This document shows positions 21,930-33,440 of a DNA stretch of 64,000 bases, piece after piece. The DNA is taken from NCBI GenBank assembly GCA_014529385.2, contig CM043957.1, positions 69,348,503 to 69,412,502 on the forward strand, given 5' to 3'. The translations under genes were made by a program, and so were the position numbers. This DNA is from Adiantum capillus-veneris (Eukaryota; Streptophyta; Polypodiopsida; Polypodiales; Pteridaceae). The notes beneath the pieces were generated by a model. That model was given only the letters and a program-made list of their open reading frames with translations, was not told where the DNA came from and searched no databases. The first letter of the stretch is position 1. Each line of letters starts with the position of its first letter.

Positions 21930-22550
21930 CTGCTTTGAGGAGATAGAAGGTGAACTTAATTAGCGGTAGCAACATAACCATTATACTTATTTAACTTGGC
22001 ATGAACAATACTTTGTAAGAGAGAGAATTAGAGAACTTGACAATAGTTGAGGACCGGAATTATGTGGAGTTGCTCCCCCTTCCAAAAGGCTTTTGTATTA
22101 TAATTTCTCCCAAAAAAAGAGACTTGATACAATACAAACTTTGTGTTCTGTAAGACCTTGATGGTGCAATGAAGATAGAGAGCTTCATGCACCACAATTA
22201 TGCCTATAACTTAGCTAAATGAAAGCATTAACTTGTCCCCGGCCTCAGTCCCAAGACCTCAAACACCTTCGAAGGTGGAGAGAGCTAGCATGGAATGAGG
22301 GTAGGGAAGAGGAAGAAGAAACATTCTTACGAGAAAGAAATAATTCCTCACTTATCATCACTCTTCTTGCTTAGCATAGCTTAATAGCATAGTAATGAAG
22401 ATGGAGAAGATGGCAAGCTTTAGCATTTTGAAGCATGGCTCTTGGTTGGATTTGCATTCCATAGCCAAGAGTGTTGGTGTAGGCTCTCAACTTCTCAACA
22501 AGCTTGGAGAAGGAGATAGAGTTCTTGCACTTAGCACTTCACACAATGAA

Positions 22551-22635
<85 letters not shown>

Positions 22636-23090
22636 ATCTTGCAAGCCCCCTAGTTGCTTGGGTCGACCCCTCATTCTAGCTCAGGAATTGTCCTCATTGG
22701 CTCTCTCAAGCCTAGATTTATTCAAATAATAGAGGTAGCCTTTGGACAAGTGTCCTCCTTTCCTCTTTGAGAGAGAGGGCTTGATAAATGCCTAAACAAT
22801 TAATTAATTATTCTAAATGCTCATTGGACCCCTCTTTAGCCTAGCCAATAGGATTCAAGCACCCCATGTGGCTAAGCATAGGGAGAATCTGACATGTGTA
22901 CTTATGCCCCTTAAGGAAGGGGTGCCCTTTGGGTGAGTTGAAGGTCAAGTCAAGCTTATCCCTAGCTTTGGGGCTCGCCCCCTCCTTTGTAGGGACCCTT
23001 TTTCACTTAAGCTCCTCAGGCCCTTACCTTCCAAGCATGGGGAAGCTTCTCAAGCACCTTAGTCAACATGCATAGGCTTAGTATGAGCAT

Positions 23091-23170
<80 letters not shown>

Positions 23171-23591
23171 CCTTAACTTGTAGGCTCGCTCCCCTCTTTA
23201 TAGGGATCAACTTTGACTTGGACTTGAAGACCTCAAGCACATGGCCAGCTTGGCCAAGGACCTTAGTTATCAAGCATGTCAAGCACCTTAATTATTAACA
23301 CCTAAAACATGAACCTAGCTTAACCTAAGGTCCTAGGTCTAAGGACTTTTACACTAACCTTTGGAGGTCTTTAATGAAGCTTTCCCTAAGGTTTTTCAAG
23401 CTCCGTTAGCTAGCATTGCTCTTTGACAGACCATCTCCCATTTGGACCCATTGACTTTGGTCCCGTGTTGAGATAGATCCATAAGCACATCTCTATATTC
23501 TAACTCTTGTTCCCATTTATTCTCCCACATTAAATGATCAGTTCAATATGAGAAAATCATTTAAGTTAGTTAGATATTATATTTTATGACA
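21930..23591 (-). repeat. Main part of the 3' LTR of chromovirus copy 1
   Basis: Similar to 49943-51538 and ends TTTTATGACA. It contains (GT)n at about 22552-22576, (AG)n at about 22576-22632 and (TC)n at about 23093-23166. Confidence 0.8.
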
Positions 23592-26500
23592 TTAACTCTC
23601 TCTTGAAATCATAATCGTCCTTGGATGACTAGTCCATTTGGGGATTGGGAGACTTAGCTGCGGCAAGCATGTTTGCTCTTTAGTCCATATCATAGTTCCA
23701 AAGTAGAGTGACAATTTCTACTTGGTGTTTGAGAGACGTCGTCAACACAAACATGATTTTAAGCATGCATACTACTTAAATTTGTGCACAAGAAAAAGAG
23801 AATTAGTCTTATATGACAAAAAAATTGATCATTTAAAAGAAACATTTACATTTGCTTACTCTAATGTAGCATTGTAAGCATTAACAAGGTTCATACTATC
23901 CTTAAGTTGTATTCCTTGTATCCATCTAGCATCTTCAAAAGGATAATTTTTTGAACTTAATAAGATATCATCGGATAATCTTACCATGCCTTAACACCTT
24001 GTCCTCATGTCGAAGTATAGCTTTGAGTTGTAGCACCTCTTCTTCATCTTTGATTTTTGGGGGGTCTTCAATAATTGGGTTTGTTGGTGGCTCTCCTTTG
24101 TAAGGCTTGAGTAGGCTCACATGAAAAGCATTGTGTATGAGTCAATGGTTGGGCAATTTGAGTTGATAAGCCATGTGATTGATTGGCTTCAAGATTTGAA
24201 AAGGACCATAGTATCTTTTTGCTAGCTTAGCATAATACTTTTGGTGGCCCGTAAGACCCATCGTTTGTCTTGATCGAGCCTTGGGAAACTTGAGTGAGAC
24301 CCAATCATTTTCTTTGAACGTTAAGTCCCTTTTATGCTTATCAGTAGTAGCTTTTTGTCTTTGTTGAGAGATGGATATACCCTCCTTAATCTTTTGAAAA
24401 GATACTTGTATGTCGCGGCTATACTCATCGGCAGTGAAGATCTTCCCATGTACTTTAAGTAGCAAGGGACTTTTAGGTCTTCCCTCTATGATCTCAAAAG
24501 GTGCCTTTCTAGTAGTAGTAGGGACAATATTATTGTACACATACTCTACAAGGGGTAAGTACTTCTCCCATTGTGAGCATTGATCTACTTCTGTAACATA
24601 AGTATTTAGTAGATTGAGAATCGTAAGATTGGCTATCTCACTTTGGCCATCCGTTTGTGGGTGATAGGTTGAAGAGAAATTCAATCTTGTACCTAAATTT
24701 TCAAAGAGACCTTTCCAAAAATTACTAGTCATTCTATGATCTCTATTGGACACAATGGATGTTGGCAATCCATGGTGTTTGAAAATCTGAGATATGAAGA
24801 GGGTTGCCATTTGGTGTGCCTTAATAGTCTTTTTGACAGGAATAAAGTGTGCTTGCTTGCTATACCTGTCAACTATTGTCCATATTCCCATATTCCCATG
24901 GATAGACTTGGGTAATCCAAAGATAAAATCCATGGATATACTCTCCCATGGCGAATTAGGGATTGGCAATGGCTGGAGTAATCCAGGTTGTTTCCCTCTA
25001 TAATACTTTGTCTTTTGGCATATCATACATTTGGATACATACTCTTCTATGTCCACTTTCATGGTAGGCCAATAGAAGTATGTTTCTACTCCTCAAAGAG
25101 TACGTTGAATCCCTTGATGCCCCGCATAGGGAGGAGCATTGGATTCATACATAACTTTCTCACGAAGGGAGTGAATAACATAGTCTGCTTCCATGGAGAA
25201 GATAACCATCTTGCAAGATGAATGATTCCTCTTTATTCCCTAAGACAAGGGCTACCATTATGTCTTTAAAATGTGGGGCAGTAGCATACTCATCTATCAT
25301 GGAAGATAGATGATTGTGAGTTGCTATAGACACCGCATTTACCCTCAGTCATCGTCATAGTGCATCAGCCACTTGATTATGCTTACCAGCAATGGGAGCA
25401 ATATGAAATTTAAATTGCAAAAGAATATTCTCCCACCTCATTTGTTTGTCGGAGAGCTTGGTTTGTGCGTGTCATGAAGTAATTCAGGCTTTGTGGTCCA
25501 TTTGCAAAATAAATGGAGTCCACAATAGATAGTGCTGCCATGTGTCTAGGGCATGTAAAACAGCTAAAAGCTCTTTTACATATATTCCCAAGACGCGTTC
25601 ATCGGTATTGAGCCGCCGGCTCTCATATGCTATGGCATGCCCTTCTTGAAGCAAGACTGCTCCAAGGCAATCACCACAAGCATCACATTGGACCTCAAAT
25701 GGATTTGAGATATTCGGAAGCATAAGCACTGGTTGGGAGGTAAGCTTGTCTTTGAGCTTGTCAAAAGGCAATCTATGAGTACTTAACGTTCTTTTTTGTT
25801 AAGTCATGTAATGGTCCTGCTATTTGAGAGAATTTTTCTATGAAGCGTCTATAGTATGCACACATACCAATAAAGCTTTGTAGCTCATGTAGATTCCTTT
25901 GATTAGGCCATGCTTTTATTAGCTCCAACTTTTATGGATCCATACGGATACCATCTTGAGAGATAATATGACCTAAATATTGAATCTCTTGAAGGAAAAA
26001 CTCGCTCTTCTTTTGATTGATAAAAAGCTTGTTCTCCCTCAAAGCTTGAAAAATTACCTGGAGATGTTGCTTGTGCTCCTCCAAGGACTTGGAGTAGATG
26101 ATGATATCATCAAAGAGCACTCCAGTGAACTTGCAGTGGGGTCTTGGGTCTGAAAACTTTCTCCATTAAACGATTGAATGTGGCCGGCGTATTAGTCAAA
26201 CCAAAAGACATGACTAGATATTCATAAAGATCAAACATTGTACGAAAGGCGGTATTACGATATCTTCATTCACTATCCTTATTTGATAATAGCCACTTTT
26301 AAGGTCAATCCTACTGAAGTAGGTAGAGCCTTGTAGCTTATCAAACAAACCTTCTACCCATGGTACAGGAAATATATTTTTAATAGTGATATGACTTAGT
26401 GCTCTGATAGTCCACACATATGCGGTATGTACCATCTTTCTTTTGCACTAAAAGGACTGGAGAACAAAAGGGAGAGGAGCTAGGCCTCACCATCCCTTTG

Positions 26501-26690
26501 TCTACCAATTATTGTACTTGCCTCATGATCTCCTCTTGTTGAGCTTGGGAAACGTGATAAGGAGGCTTGCAAGGCAGTGAGCTTCCTGGTAGGAGCTCAA
26601 TTCGATGGTCATCATCCCCTCGTTTTGGAGGTAGCTCCATAGGGATATCATCGATAAAAACACCTTGGAACCTATTTAGAAAATTAGACA
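23592..26690 (-). pseudogene. pol remnant of chromovirus copy 1 (RT, RNase H, integrase, chromodomain)
   Basis: In minus-strand order: RT pieces ([19 protein letters not shown] near 26300; [17 protein letters not shown] near 26110-26060; QYLGHIISQDGIRMDP near 25970-25930); RNase H (EVQCDACGDCLGAVLLQEGH near 25700-25640); integrase, open from 25062 to 24142, with CMICQKTK, SMDFIFGLPKS, YHPQTDGQSEIAN and a following GPFQILKPI block. A decayed chromodomain follows to about 23880. Numerous stops and frameshifts separate the blocks. The second integrase Asp motif reads SNRD where the sister copy has SDRD. Confidence 0.85.
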
Positions 26691-27184
26691 AATAACACCA
26701 TTTTAGATAATTTGGGAAAATCTCGTTTCTCAAATTCTAAATGTGTATGCTAGGATTGTGTTATTTAATGATTTCTAAGCTCTAGTTGCCTTTAATTTAG
26801 ATAAATTATCATGATTGTATGAGTCTATTTTAATTTCTCTACTATAAAATTTAAGAATAAACCTCCAATATAGTTTTTGGAAAGAGGATTTGTATGACAT
26901 CAGTGCTTTTCAAAATTCAACAAATGCTTCTAAAAGTAGCTTCTCAAAAAATGAGGTGTCAAAAAAACCAATTGATATGATTTTAAAGCAGCATATAGAT
27001 TTATTAGAGCAATTAAAAAAGATAATATGTAAAGGGAAATACTATTAAACACTCTTGTCATAATTTGGTGACCTTAATCCATGTATAACAAAATACTTGG
27101 TCATGGTTTTGTAGCATGCTATCAAGTTTTAAATACACGATAATTTAAACAACATTCAAACTAATATTTCACACTTAAAAAGTC
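26691..27184. other. AT-rich stretch, no gene seen
   Basis: Begins exactly where chromovirus similarity is lost. A/T-rich with no recognised coding or repeat family. It could be intron or intergenic DNA of the segment that follows. Confidence 0.5.
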
Positions 27185-27840
27185 AAAACAATACTATATA
27201 GTATCCTATGGCTATAAGACCATGAGATGCCATCTATTGCACCTATGGCCTTAAGGCCATATGGTGCTCTTTGTAGACATGTCTATGACTTTAATATATC
27301 TCTTTATGACCTCAGGGCGATAGGGTTAGGATTGTTAGCTGGTCCCAACGTATAAAGAGGTCCAGTCCTTCAAAGCCATATGGGACTTTATTTATATGCC
27401 ACCCTATGTCCCTAAGGTTGTAGGTTGTCTTAGGGCCACAAGATGTCGTTTATGCCAATAAGAAACCCTTCCATGCTCTATGTTGGCACACTATGTCCCC
27501 AGGCGCACAAGGTGTGCCTCGTATGCTAGTTAGAAACCCTTTATTCTATATGTTGTCACCATATGGCCTTAGACCATAGGGTGCCCTCTGTGCTAGTAAG
27601 AAATCCTCTATACTCTGTGTTTGCACCCTATGGACCTAGGGCCACAAGTTACCCTCTATTCTAGTAAGAAATCCTCTACGCTCAATATTGAGACCATGTG
27701 GCCCCAAAGCCATAGGATATCCTCTATGGTAGTGAGAAAAACCCTCTATGATCTATGTTCACAAACAATTAAAAAATCTAAACAATACTATAGAGTATCC
27801 TATGGCCCTAAGACCATAAGATGTCATCTATTGCACCTAT
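27185..27840 (+). repeat. Palindromic 68-bp minisatellite, block 1
   Basis: Degenerate copies of a unit built around CCCTATGGCC...GGCCATAGGG, followed by GCCCTCTATGCTAGTAAGAA and CCTCTATGCTCTATGTTGGC. Fully described at block 3. Confidence 0.8.
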
Positions 27841-28546
27841 AATTCCATTTGGTATTTTATTTAACTATACAAAGTTAGATGAAGCACTTACTTAGATAAA
27901 CTATCATAATTCTAACTTTGAAATTATTTCTTAACATAAAACTACAATATAAAAACTCCTAATATAAGTTTGTACCAAAGAATCAATGTTAAGATGAAGA
28001 TTTTTTACATCAAGTACATGCTTTAAAACTTCACTCAAAGGTTTTAGAGATGGTGTCTCAAAAAAAGGAGGTGTTTAAAAACACCATTTGATGTGAATAA
28101 TATGAATTGTATACATTGATTATGTCAAAATAGTATAAAGTATAAACATAAAGATTACCACCAACTTGACAGTTTCATAAAAATGATGGTCTTCATCACA
28201 TGTACAATAAAAGACTAACTAGAAAGAGTATGATATCGCCAAGATTGAGGGTCTTCAAAAAACACCGTTTTGTAACACTACCAAATGTCAAGAAATTCTG
28301 ATTGTTTGGATCACTTAATAAAGACAATTAATAAAAAGAAAAAGTTAACAATACCATAGAAGCATCAAACAATGAAACCAAAGAACTTGAATGAGAGAAG
28401 TCTCCTGACAATAGGATGCACTCCATTAAAAAAACAGCTTAAAGATGTTTCAAGATATCCCACAACATTCCATCAAGTTTAAATTTTTAAAAGTACACAT
28501 TGCCAAATACTTGGTAGATGCTATTTAGAATACTTAACTAGTACAC
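27841..28546. other. AT-rich stretch, no gene seen
   Basis: No recognised coding sequence. Probably intron or 3' flank of the FCP1-like gene on the minus strand. Confidence 0.45.
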
Positions 28547-29304
28547 TTAAAATGGCCTCCTTCTCTTGAGATTTTGACTCCTTTGAGACATATAACATTG
28601 CATTACATAGTGAGTCTCAGGATCAGGATGGAACATTACAAAATTTCTTATGGTATAGTCTCTCTTGTCTTTAGCATACAACCATCCACATAACCATGGA
28701 ACAATTTCATCTTTAAAAAAAATTTGAAGCAATTGAGTAGGTTGGTTCCAAAACTTTGGAAAAATCATATAAGTTCCTTGCATATTCCACATCACTCGAT
28801 ATGGACTATCATCAAATATTATAGTGTTGCCCCCATCTAAATAATCAAATAGCTTCCATATGGTCGAAAGATTTTTGTGATAGGATCTTTTGTAACCGAT
28901 CATGAAATTTGAATTTGGCAGCACCGGTTATCCATAATCATCTTGAATTTGTGACTTTGTGTAGGAAAATAGGTCTTGATTATGTGTTGAGCTTTTTGTA
29001 AACGATGGTAGCTCCAAATCCAAACCTCAAAGAACTCAAAGCAAAATCTTAAGAAATACTCTGCATCTGGACGCATTGCATACACCTCGTTGTTATCTTC
29101 TACAATGCACATGTACTTGGTCCAAGTTGGCCTTGATTGAAGCTCAAATGTTGCAAGAAGAACACCCTCTAAATCCAAGATAAGCGTTCTTTTGTCCTGT
29201 TTGAAAGATGTTGGTAGATAATGAAACCATTGCTCTTGGTTTGAATGTGATATTTGATGTAATATGAAAGGGAGCTCCTCTATTTTGTGATAATCTAATA
29301 GCAA
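28547..29304 (-). pseudogene. FCP1-like HAD phosphatase domain, second (downstream) copy
   Basis: FCP1/SCP (NLI-interacting-factor-like) proteins are HAD-superfamily phosphatases that act, among others, on the RNA polymerase II tail. The minus strand encodes TLILDLEGVLLATF (motif I, normally DxDxT/V; here D-L-E-G-V, so the second Asp is Glu), then YAMRPDAEYFLRFC and EVWIWSYHRLQKAQ. After a frame change near 28915 come KNLSTIWKLFDYLDGGNTII and FDDSPYRVMWNMQ (the later acidic motif) and YMIFPKFW. The order and spacing match the family. The frame change may be an unrecognised short intron or a true frameshift. It sits downstream of a second FCP1-like domain on the same strand, possibly in the same transcript. 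Confidence 0.7.
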
Positions 29305-29960
29305 AACATTTTTTCTTAGAAGCCCTGAAATGATTTAAAAAAAAAGTTAATATAGAGATCTTAAGTGTGTTGAAGACCTTAGGGACATAGGGTGCTAATT
29401 TGTGGTTACACTTAGTAAGTCCTATGCAAGAACACATGCCAAACTATGACCCTATGGTCTTAGATTCATAGGGTGCTGAGACCATAAAGTGAAATTTTCC
29501 CAAGGACATATAGGGTGAGATTTGACCTTATGATCATGTAGATTGTCCTTGATGGCACAGTGAAATCAAATTTCAAAGCAAACAACTATAAAAGCTTTTA
29601 AAAAAAAGAGCATTTGGCACATGAAACTCAGAAGTTACTTATAGTATTGAAAGAAAATTTAAAAAACTATTAATCATTTAGATCTTCATATTTCTTGAAA
29701 CCCTAAGCACTCTAACAAAGTATCTGAGTACATAAAGATCTTTGTAAATGACAAAATGTTACAAAACATTGCTCCATCATTTCTTGATATAGGGCTATTT
29801 GAGATCATATTGAATTTTTAGATGCTTTATATAATTCTTGGCTTCATGTACTTTGATCACATGCTCCTTGTATCCCAATTTTTGGGCAAGCATGATTGCT
29901 TCTGTACCTTTCAAGGTTGATAATGATTTGATATTCTTTAAGACCCTTACTTTTTCTCGA
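29305..29960. other. AT-rich intron-like stretch with a few minisatellite remnants
   Basis: Remnants of the palindromic repeat (CCCTATGGTC...CATAGGGTGC) are visible at about 29385-29520. The rest is A/T-rich. It separates the two FCP1-like domains and behaves like intron sequence. Confidence 0.5.
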
Positions 29961-31163
29961 TCACGTGCTGAAAGTTTCTTCGAGTGGACATTCCACTAGT
30001 GCTATATGTTGTAACTTTCTCATCGTGAAGAGGACGAGAAACTTCTGGTAGCCTTCCCGTGGAGTAGGTTTTCCTAGAAAAATTAGATTTCTCTCCTCCC
30101 ACTCTGCAACAACCTTGTGTATACGGTTATAAAGCTCATGACCTTGAGCAATGGGTGCTTGTCCATATAAATGAGACCTTGTAACTATGTGAATGTCATT
30201 AACATGATTGAGAGCTTTGATATATGGTAGTAGCTCCCCAAGGAGGATATTATCCTCCTCATCATCAACATTAAATGATGGTGGAAAAATACAATTCAAT
30301 GCAGGATTCACACATCCCTTTAATGGTTCATCATCTACACGAAGCAATCTTCTTACATCAAGCCCAAATTTTGATGATGCAATAGCCAGCGGTTTGAAAA
30401 GTGCTTCTACTCCTGGATGATCTAAGCGAGTGATCCTTGATTCTACGCATGGTTGACATTGGCTTTGCCCCCAGATCATAAAGAATGGAAATTTTTCTTT
30501 AGCTTCCTTTTCTAAAATCTTTGATGTCCACAACATGCATGTCATTAGCAGCTGACCATATCCCTACATTGAAATTGCTAAATAGAGCCTTTAAAAACTC
30601 AATGCATCCTGGACGAAGAACAATATGCTCATGTCCAAACTTAAAGCTCTTCATTTTCTTGGACTTTTGCCAGCATCTCCTCAGGAACAATCGACACAAG
30701 CTCACTATTATAGTCAGCATTGGTTTGTTGGTGGATGGAAGGTCTGACTCACCATGCACTTCGATTTCCAAATCCTGGGATGCTAAAATATTTGTGTTGG
30801 ATTCTCCTTCTGGCGTTGCACATGTTCTGGAACTTCCATTGCCTTCTACTTCCATTGTGGTGTCATACAATCCAATTCCCAACTCTTGGGCTACTAGAAT
30901 ATTTTCATTGGATTCTTCTTCTTCCCTTGCACATGTTCTGGAACTTTCACTGTCTTCTTCCATTGGATTACTCTTTAAATTTATCTCCAGTCGTTGTAGC
31001 AGTTGACCTTCAAAGACTTGTAGATTCTTGTCATCTTCGTCAGAAACTCTTTGGTTGACATGGAGATTGATTGAATCTTTCTCAGTAGGGTCAATGGCAT
31101 TAGCATCCTCTATACCAACAATCTCGAGTAAAACTTTGTCAGCCGCAATATCTTGTTGAAGGA
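29961..31163 (-). pseudogene. FCP1-like HAD phosphatase domain, first (upstream) copy
   Basis: The minus strand shows a probable acceptor CTTGCAG before 31163, an acidic linker with an internal repeat (SSRTCAREEEESNENIL and SSRTCATPEGESNTNIL), then the domain: VLRPGCIEFLKALFSNFNVG with IWSAAND, and after a frame change near 30525, FPFFMIWGQSQCQPCVES, DVRRLLRVDDEPLKGCVNP and FNVDDEEDNILLGELLPYI. This is the FCP1-type order. At motif I (about 30714-30680) the sequence reads VSLCRLF where VDLDGxL is expected, so both catalytic Asp are absent. With the frameshift, this copy is very unlikely to be an active phosphatase. Part of this exon recurs at 33441-33778 and 36163-36290. Confidence 0.7.
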
Positions 31164-31342
31164 CTGCAAGTTTAAAGAACACCTAATTTTAGATTCCAAA
31201 GCATCTACATTTTGATAACTCTTTTTTTTCACACTCTTAGAAAAAACTAATCGCAAATAGCAAATTTACTAACTGACAACACATCTACAATGAATTTATT
31301 TTTATGCTCCTTATTGTCTAGAGATTCCTAATCTTTATTTAG

Positions 31343-31543
31343 CTACATTAGTTTTTTGTCCATGATGGTGGCGCCTAGAAGCATACTTGGAGAAACATTT
31401 ATGCCTTTAAGCTCTAAAGCAGAAGTCTCATTTTCTATTGCCATGATCTTCTTGCATTGGATGATTTCCTTGACTAAGTTTCTTATGGCCTTCAGGCCAT
31501 ATAGTTTCTTTGTAGATATCTCTATGACTTTAAGATAATCCAA
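31343..31543 (-). other. Short conserved open frame, possible upstream exon
   Basis: On the minus strand this reads LYGLKAIRNLVKEIIQ and IENETSALELKGINVSP. The same frame is preserved at about 33945-34140 in the second duplication copy. The codons for LYGLKAIRN contain the palindromic word ATGGCCTGAAGGCCAT that forms the core of the neighbouring minisatellite. It lies upstream of the FCP1-like exon on the same strand. I do not recognise a family. Confidence 0.35.
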
Positions 31544-33387
31544 AATATGTCTGTTTATGGCCTCAAGGCCATAGGGTTAGGATTGTTGGGAGGTCTCAAC
31601 ATATAAATAGATATATGGCTTCAAATCCATATGGTACTTTATTTATGTGTAACCCTATGGCCCTAAGGCCATGGGTTGTCATAGGGCCACAAGATGCCCT
31701 CTATGAGCACTAGTAAGAAACCATATATGCTTTATGTTGGCACCCTATGACCCGAGGGCCACAAGGTCTGCCTTTTATGCTAGTAAGAAACCCTTTATGC
31801 TACATGTTATCACTCTATGGCGTAACAAATCCTCTATGCTCTATGTTTGCACCCTATGGACCTAGGGCCACAAGGTACCCTCTATGATAGTAAGAAATCC
31901 TCTATTATCTATCTTTGCACCCTATGGACCTAGGGCCACAAGGTAGCCTCTATGCTAGTAAGAAATCCTCTATGCTCAATATTGAAACCCTATGGCCTTG
32001 GGGCCATAGGATGTCCTCTATGCTAGTAAGAAAAACCCTCTACGCTCTATGTTGGCACCCTATGGAGACTTGAGGGCCACAAGGTACCCTTTATAATGCT
32101 ACTAAGAAACCTTGTATGCTCTAGGGGAGCACCAAATAGCCCCTAGGCCACAAGGTTCCCTCTATGCTAGAAAGAAAACCTCTACAGTCTACATTGGCAA
32201 CCTACAGCCCTCGGGCCATAGGGTGCATCAAATGGCTCCTAGGCCACATGGTGCCCTCTATGCTAGAAGGGAAACCTCTGCGCTCTACATTGACACTCTA
32301 TGGCCCCAAGTCCATAGGGTGCCCCTTACGCCTAGTATGAAACCATTGAAACTCTATATTAGAATCTAAAGACCGTAGGCCACAAGGTGAGATGTATGCT
32401 AGTAAGAAACCATCTAAACTCTATGTTGGTAGCTAAAGGCCATAGGATAGCCAAGGAATCCTTTAGGAGCATTCCCCACAAAGACCACCTTATGACCCCA
32501 TGGTGATTTAGTGGCCTAGGTGCCCTTCTTAAGACTCTTTTATTTTTGTATCATATGGCCCCAGGGAAATAAGCTATCCTCTATGCTATCAAAAAACCAT
32601 TTATGCTCTTTGTTGGAATCATATGGCCCCAAGTCCATAGGGAGCCCATAGGGTGCTCTCTATGCTAGCAAGAAACCCTCCATGCTATATGTTTGCACCC
32701 TATGGCACCAAGGAAACATGGTGTCCTCCATGATAGTAAGAAACCCTCTATGCTCTAAGTTTACACCCCATTTGACTATGTTGACACCCTATGGCCCTGG
32801 GGCCATAGGGTGCTCCCTAGGGCCACAAGGTGCCCTTCAACCTAGGAAGAGACCCTTTATGCCCTAAATTGGTACTCTTTGGCCTCAGGGTCATAGGGTG
32901 CCTTCTATGCTAGTAGAATACATTATATGGTCTAGATTTCCACTCTATTGCGTAGGGCTAAAAGGTTTGCTCTATGAAGAAACCATGTATACTATATGTT
33001 GGCAGTGTATGGCCCTAGGGATAGAAGGAAACCCTAGGGCTATAGGGTGTCCTCTATGCTACTATCATATGGTCCAAGGGCTAGATAGTGACCAAGGTAT
33101 CATGTGTGTCCCAAGGTAACAAGGTGCTAATAAAAAGCCCTCTATGCTTTATGTTGGCACCCTATGGCCCCAAGGCCATAGGGCGATCTTTATGCTAGTA
33201 AAATTCCCTCTATGCACTATGTTTACGTGTATACTTATAAGAAGTCATTTATGCACTTTGTTGGCATCTTATGACCCTAGATCCATAAGATATCCTCTAT
33301 GGTAAAAGAGAAATTGTACATGGGATATGATGGCATCCTATGGTCCTGGGGCCATAGGGTGTCCTCTATGCTAGCAAAATGTGTAAG
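31480..33387 (+). repeat. Palindromic 68-bp minisatellite, block 3
   Basis: Head-to-tail units start with ACCCTATGGACCTAGGGCCA-type cores, for example at 31851, 31919 and 31987 (68-base steps). They continue with CAAGGTACCCTCTATGATAG and AAGAAATCCTCTAT. The core CCCTATGGCC plus GGCCATAGGG is a near-perfect inverted repeat that could fold into a hairpin. All units I checked have the same orientation, opposite to the genes. Units diverge by substitutions and small indels, and longer degenerate units with altered spacing occur near 32480 and 33020. Confidence 0.88.
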
Positions 33388-33440
33388 TTAATACTCCAAA
33401 ATTGAAAGAGCTTTTCAGAAAAAAAAGAAATAAAAAACCG
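33388..33440. other. Junction between the two segmental duplicates
   Basis: Fifty-three A/T-rich bases that match neither duplicate end. They mark the breakpoint. Confidence 0.6.

Larger units (their letters stand above)
20310..26690 (-). mobile_element. Truncated Ty3/gypsy chromovirus, copy 1 (contains a nested solo LTR)
   Basis: On the minus strand the element runs from RT (near 26690) to the 3' LTR. The LTR occupies 20310-20385 plus 21930-23591, its two parts separated by a solo LTR of the same family. Its outer end reads TGTAATGGAAATGGCC on plus, like the complete LTR at 49943, and its inner end reads TTTTATGACA at 23591. The 5' part of the element (gag, protease, 5' LTR) is absent: similarity to the copy at 43.5-51.5 kb stops at about 26690, within the protease-RT linker. 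Confidence 0.85.
30845..33387. repeat. Tandem segmental duplication, copy 1 (about 2.54 kb)
   Basis: Matches 33441-35990 nearly base for base with scattered indels. It contains the 5' part of an FCP1-like exon, the following intron, a short conserved ORF and minisatellite block 3. It starts at TCTACTTCCATT and ends AAAATGTGTAAG in both copies. Confidence 0.9.

Noticed and set aside
23016-23298. Open frames across the (TC)n tract in the LTR
   Set aside because: Microsatellite artefact inside an LTR.
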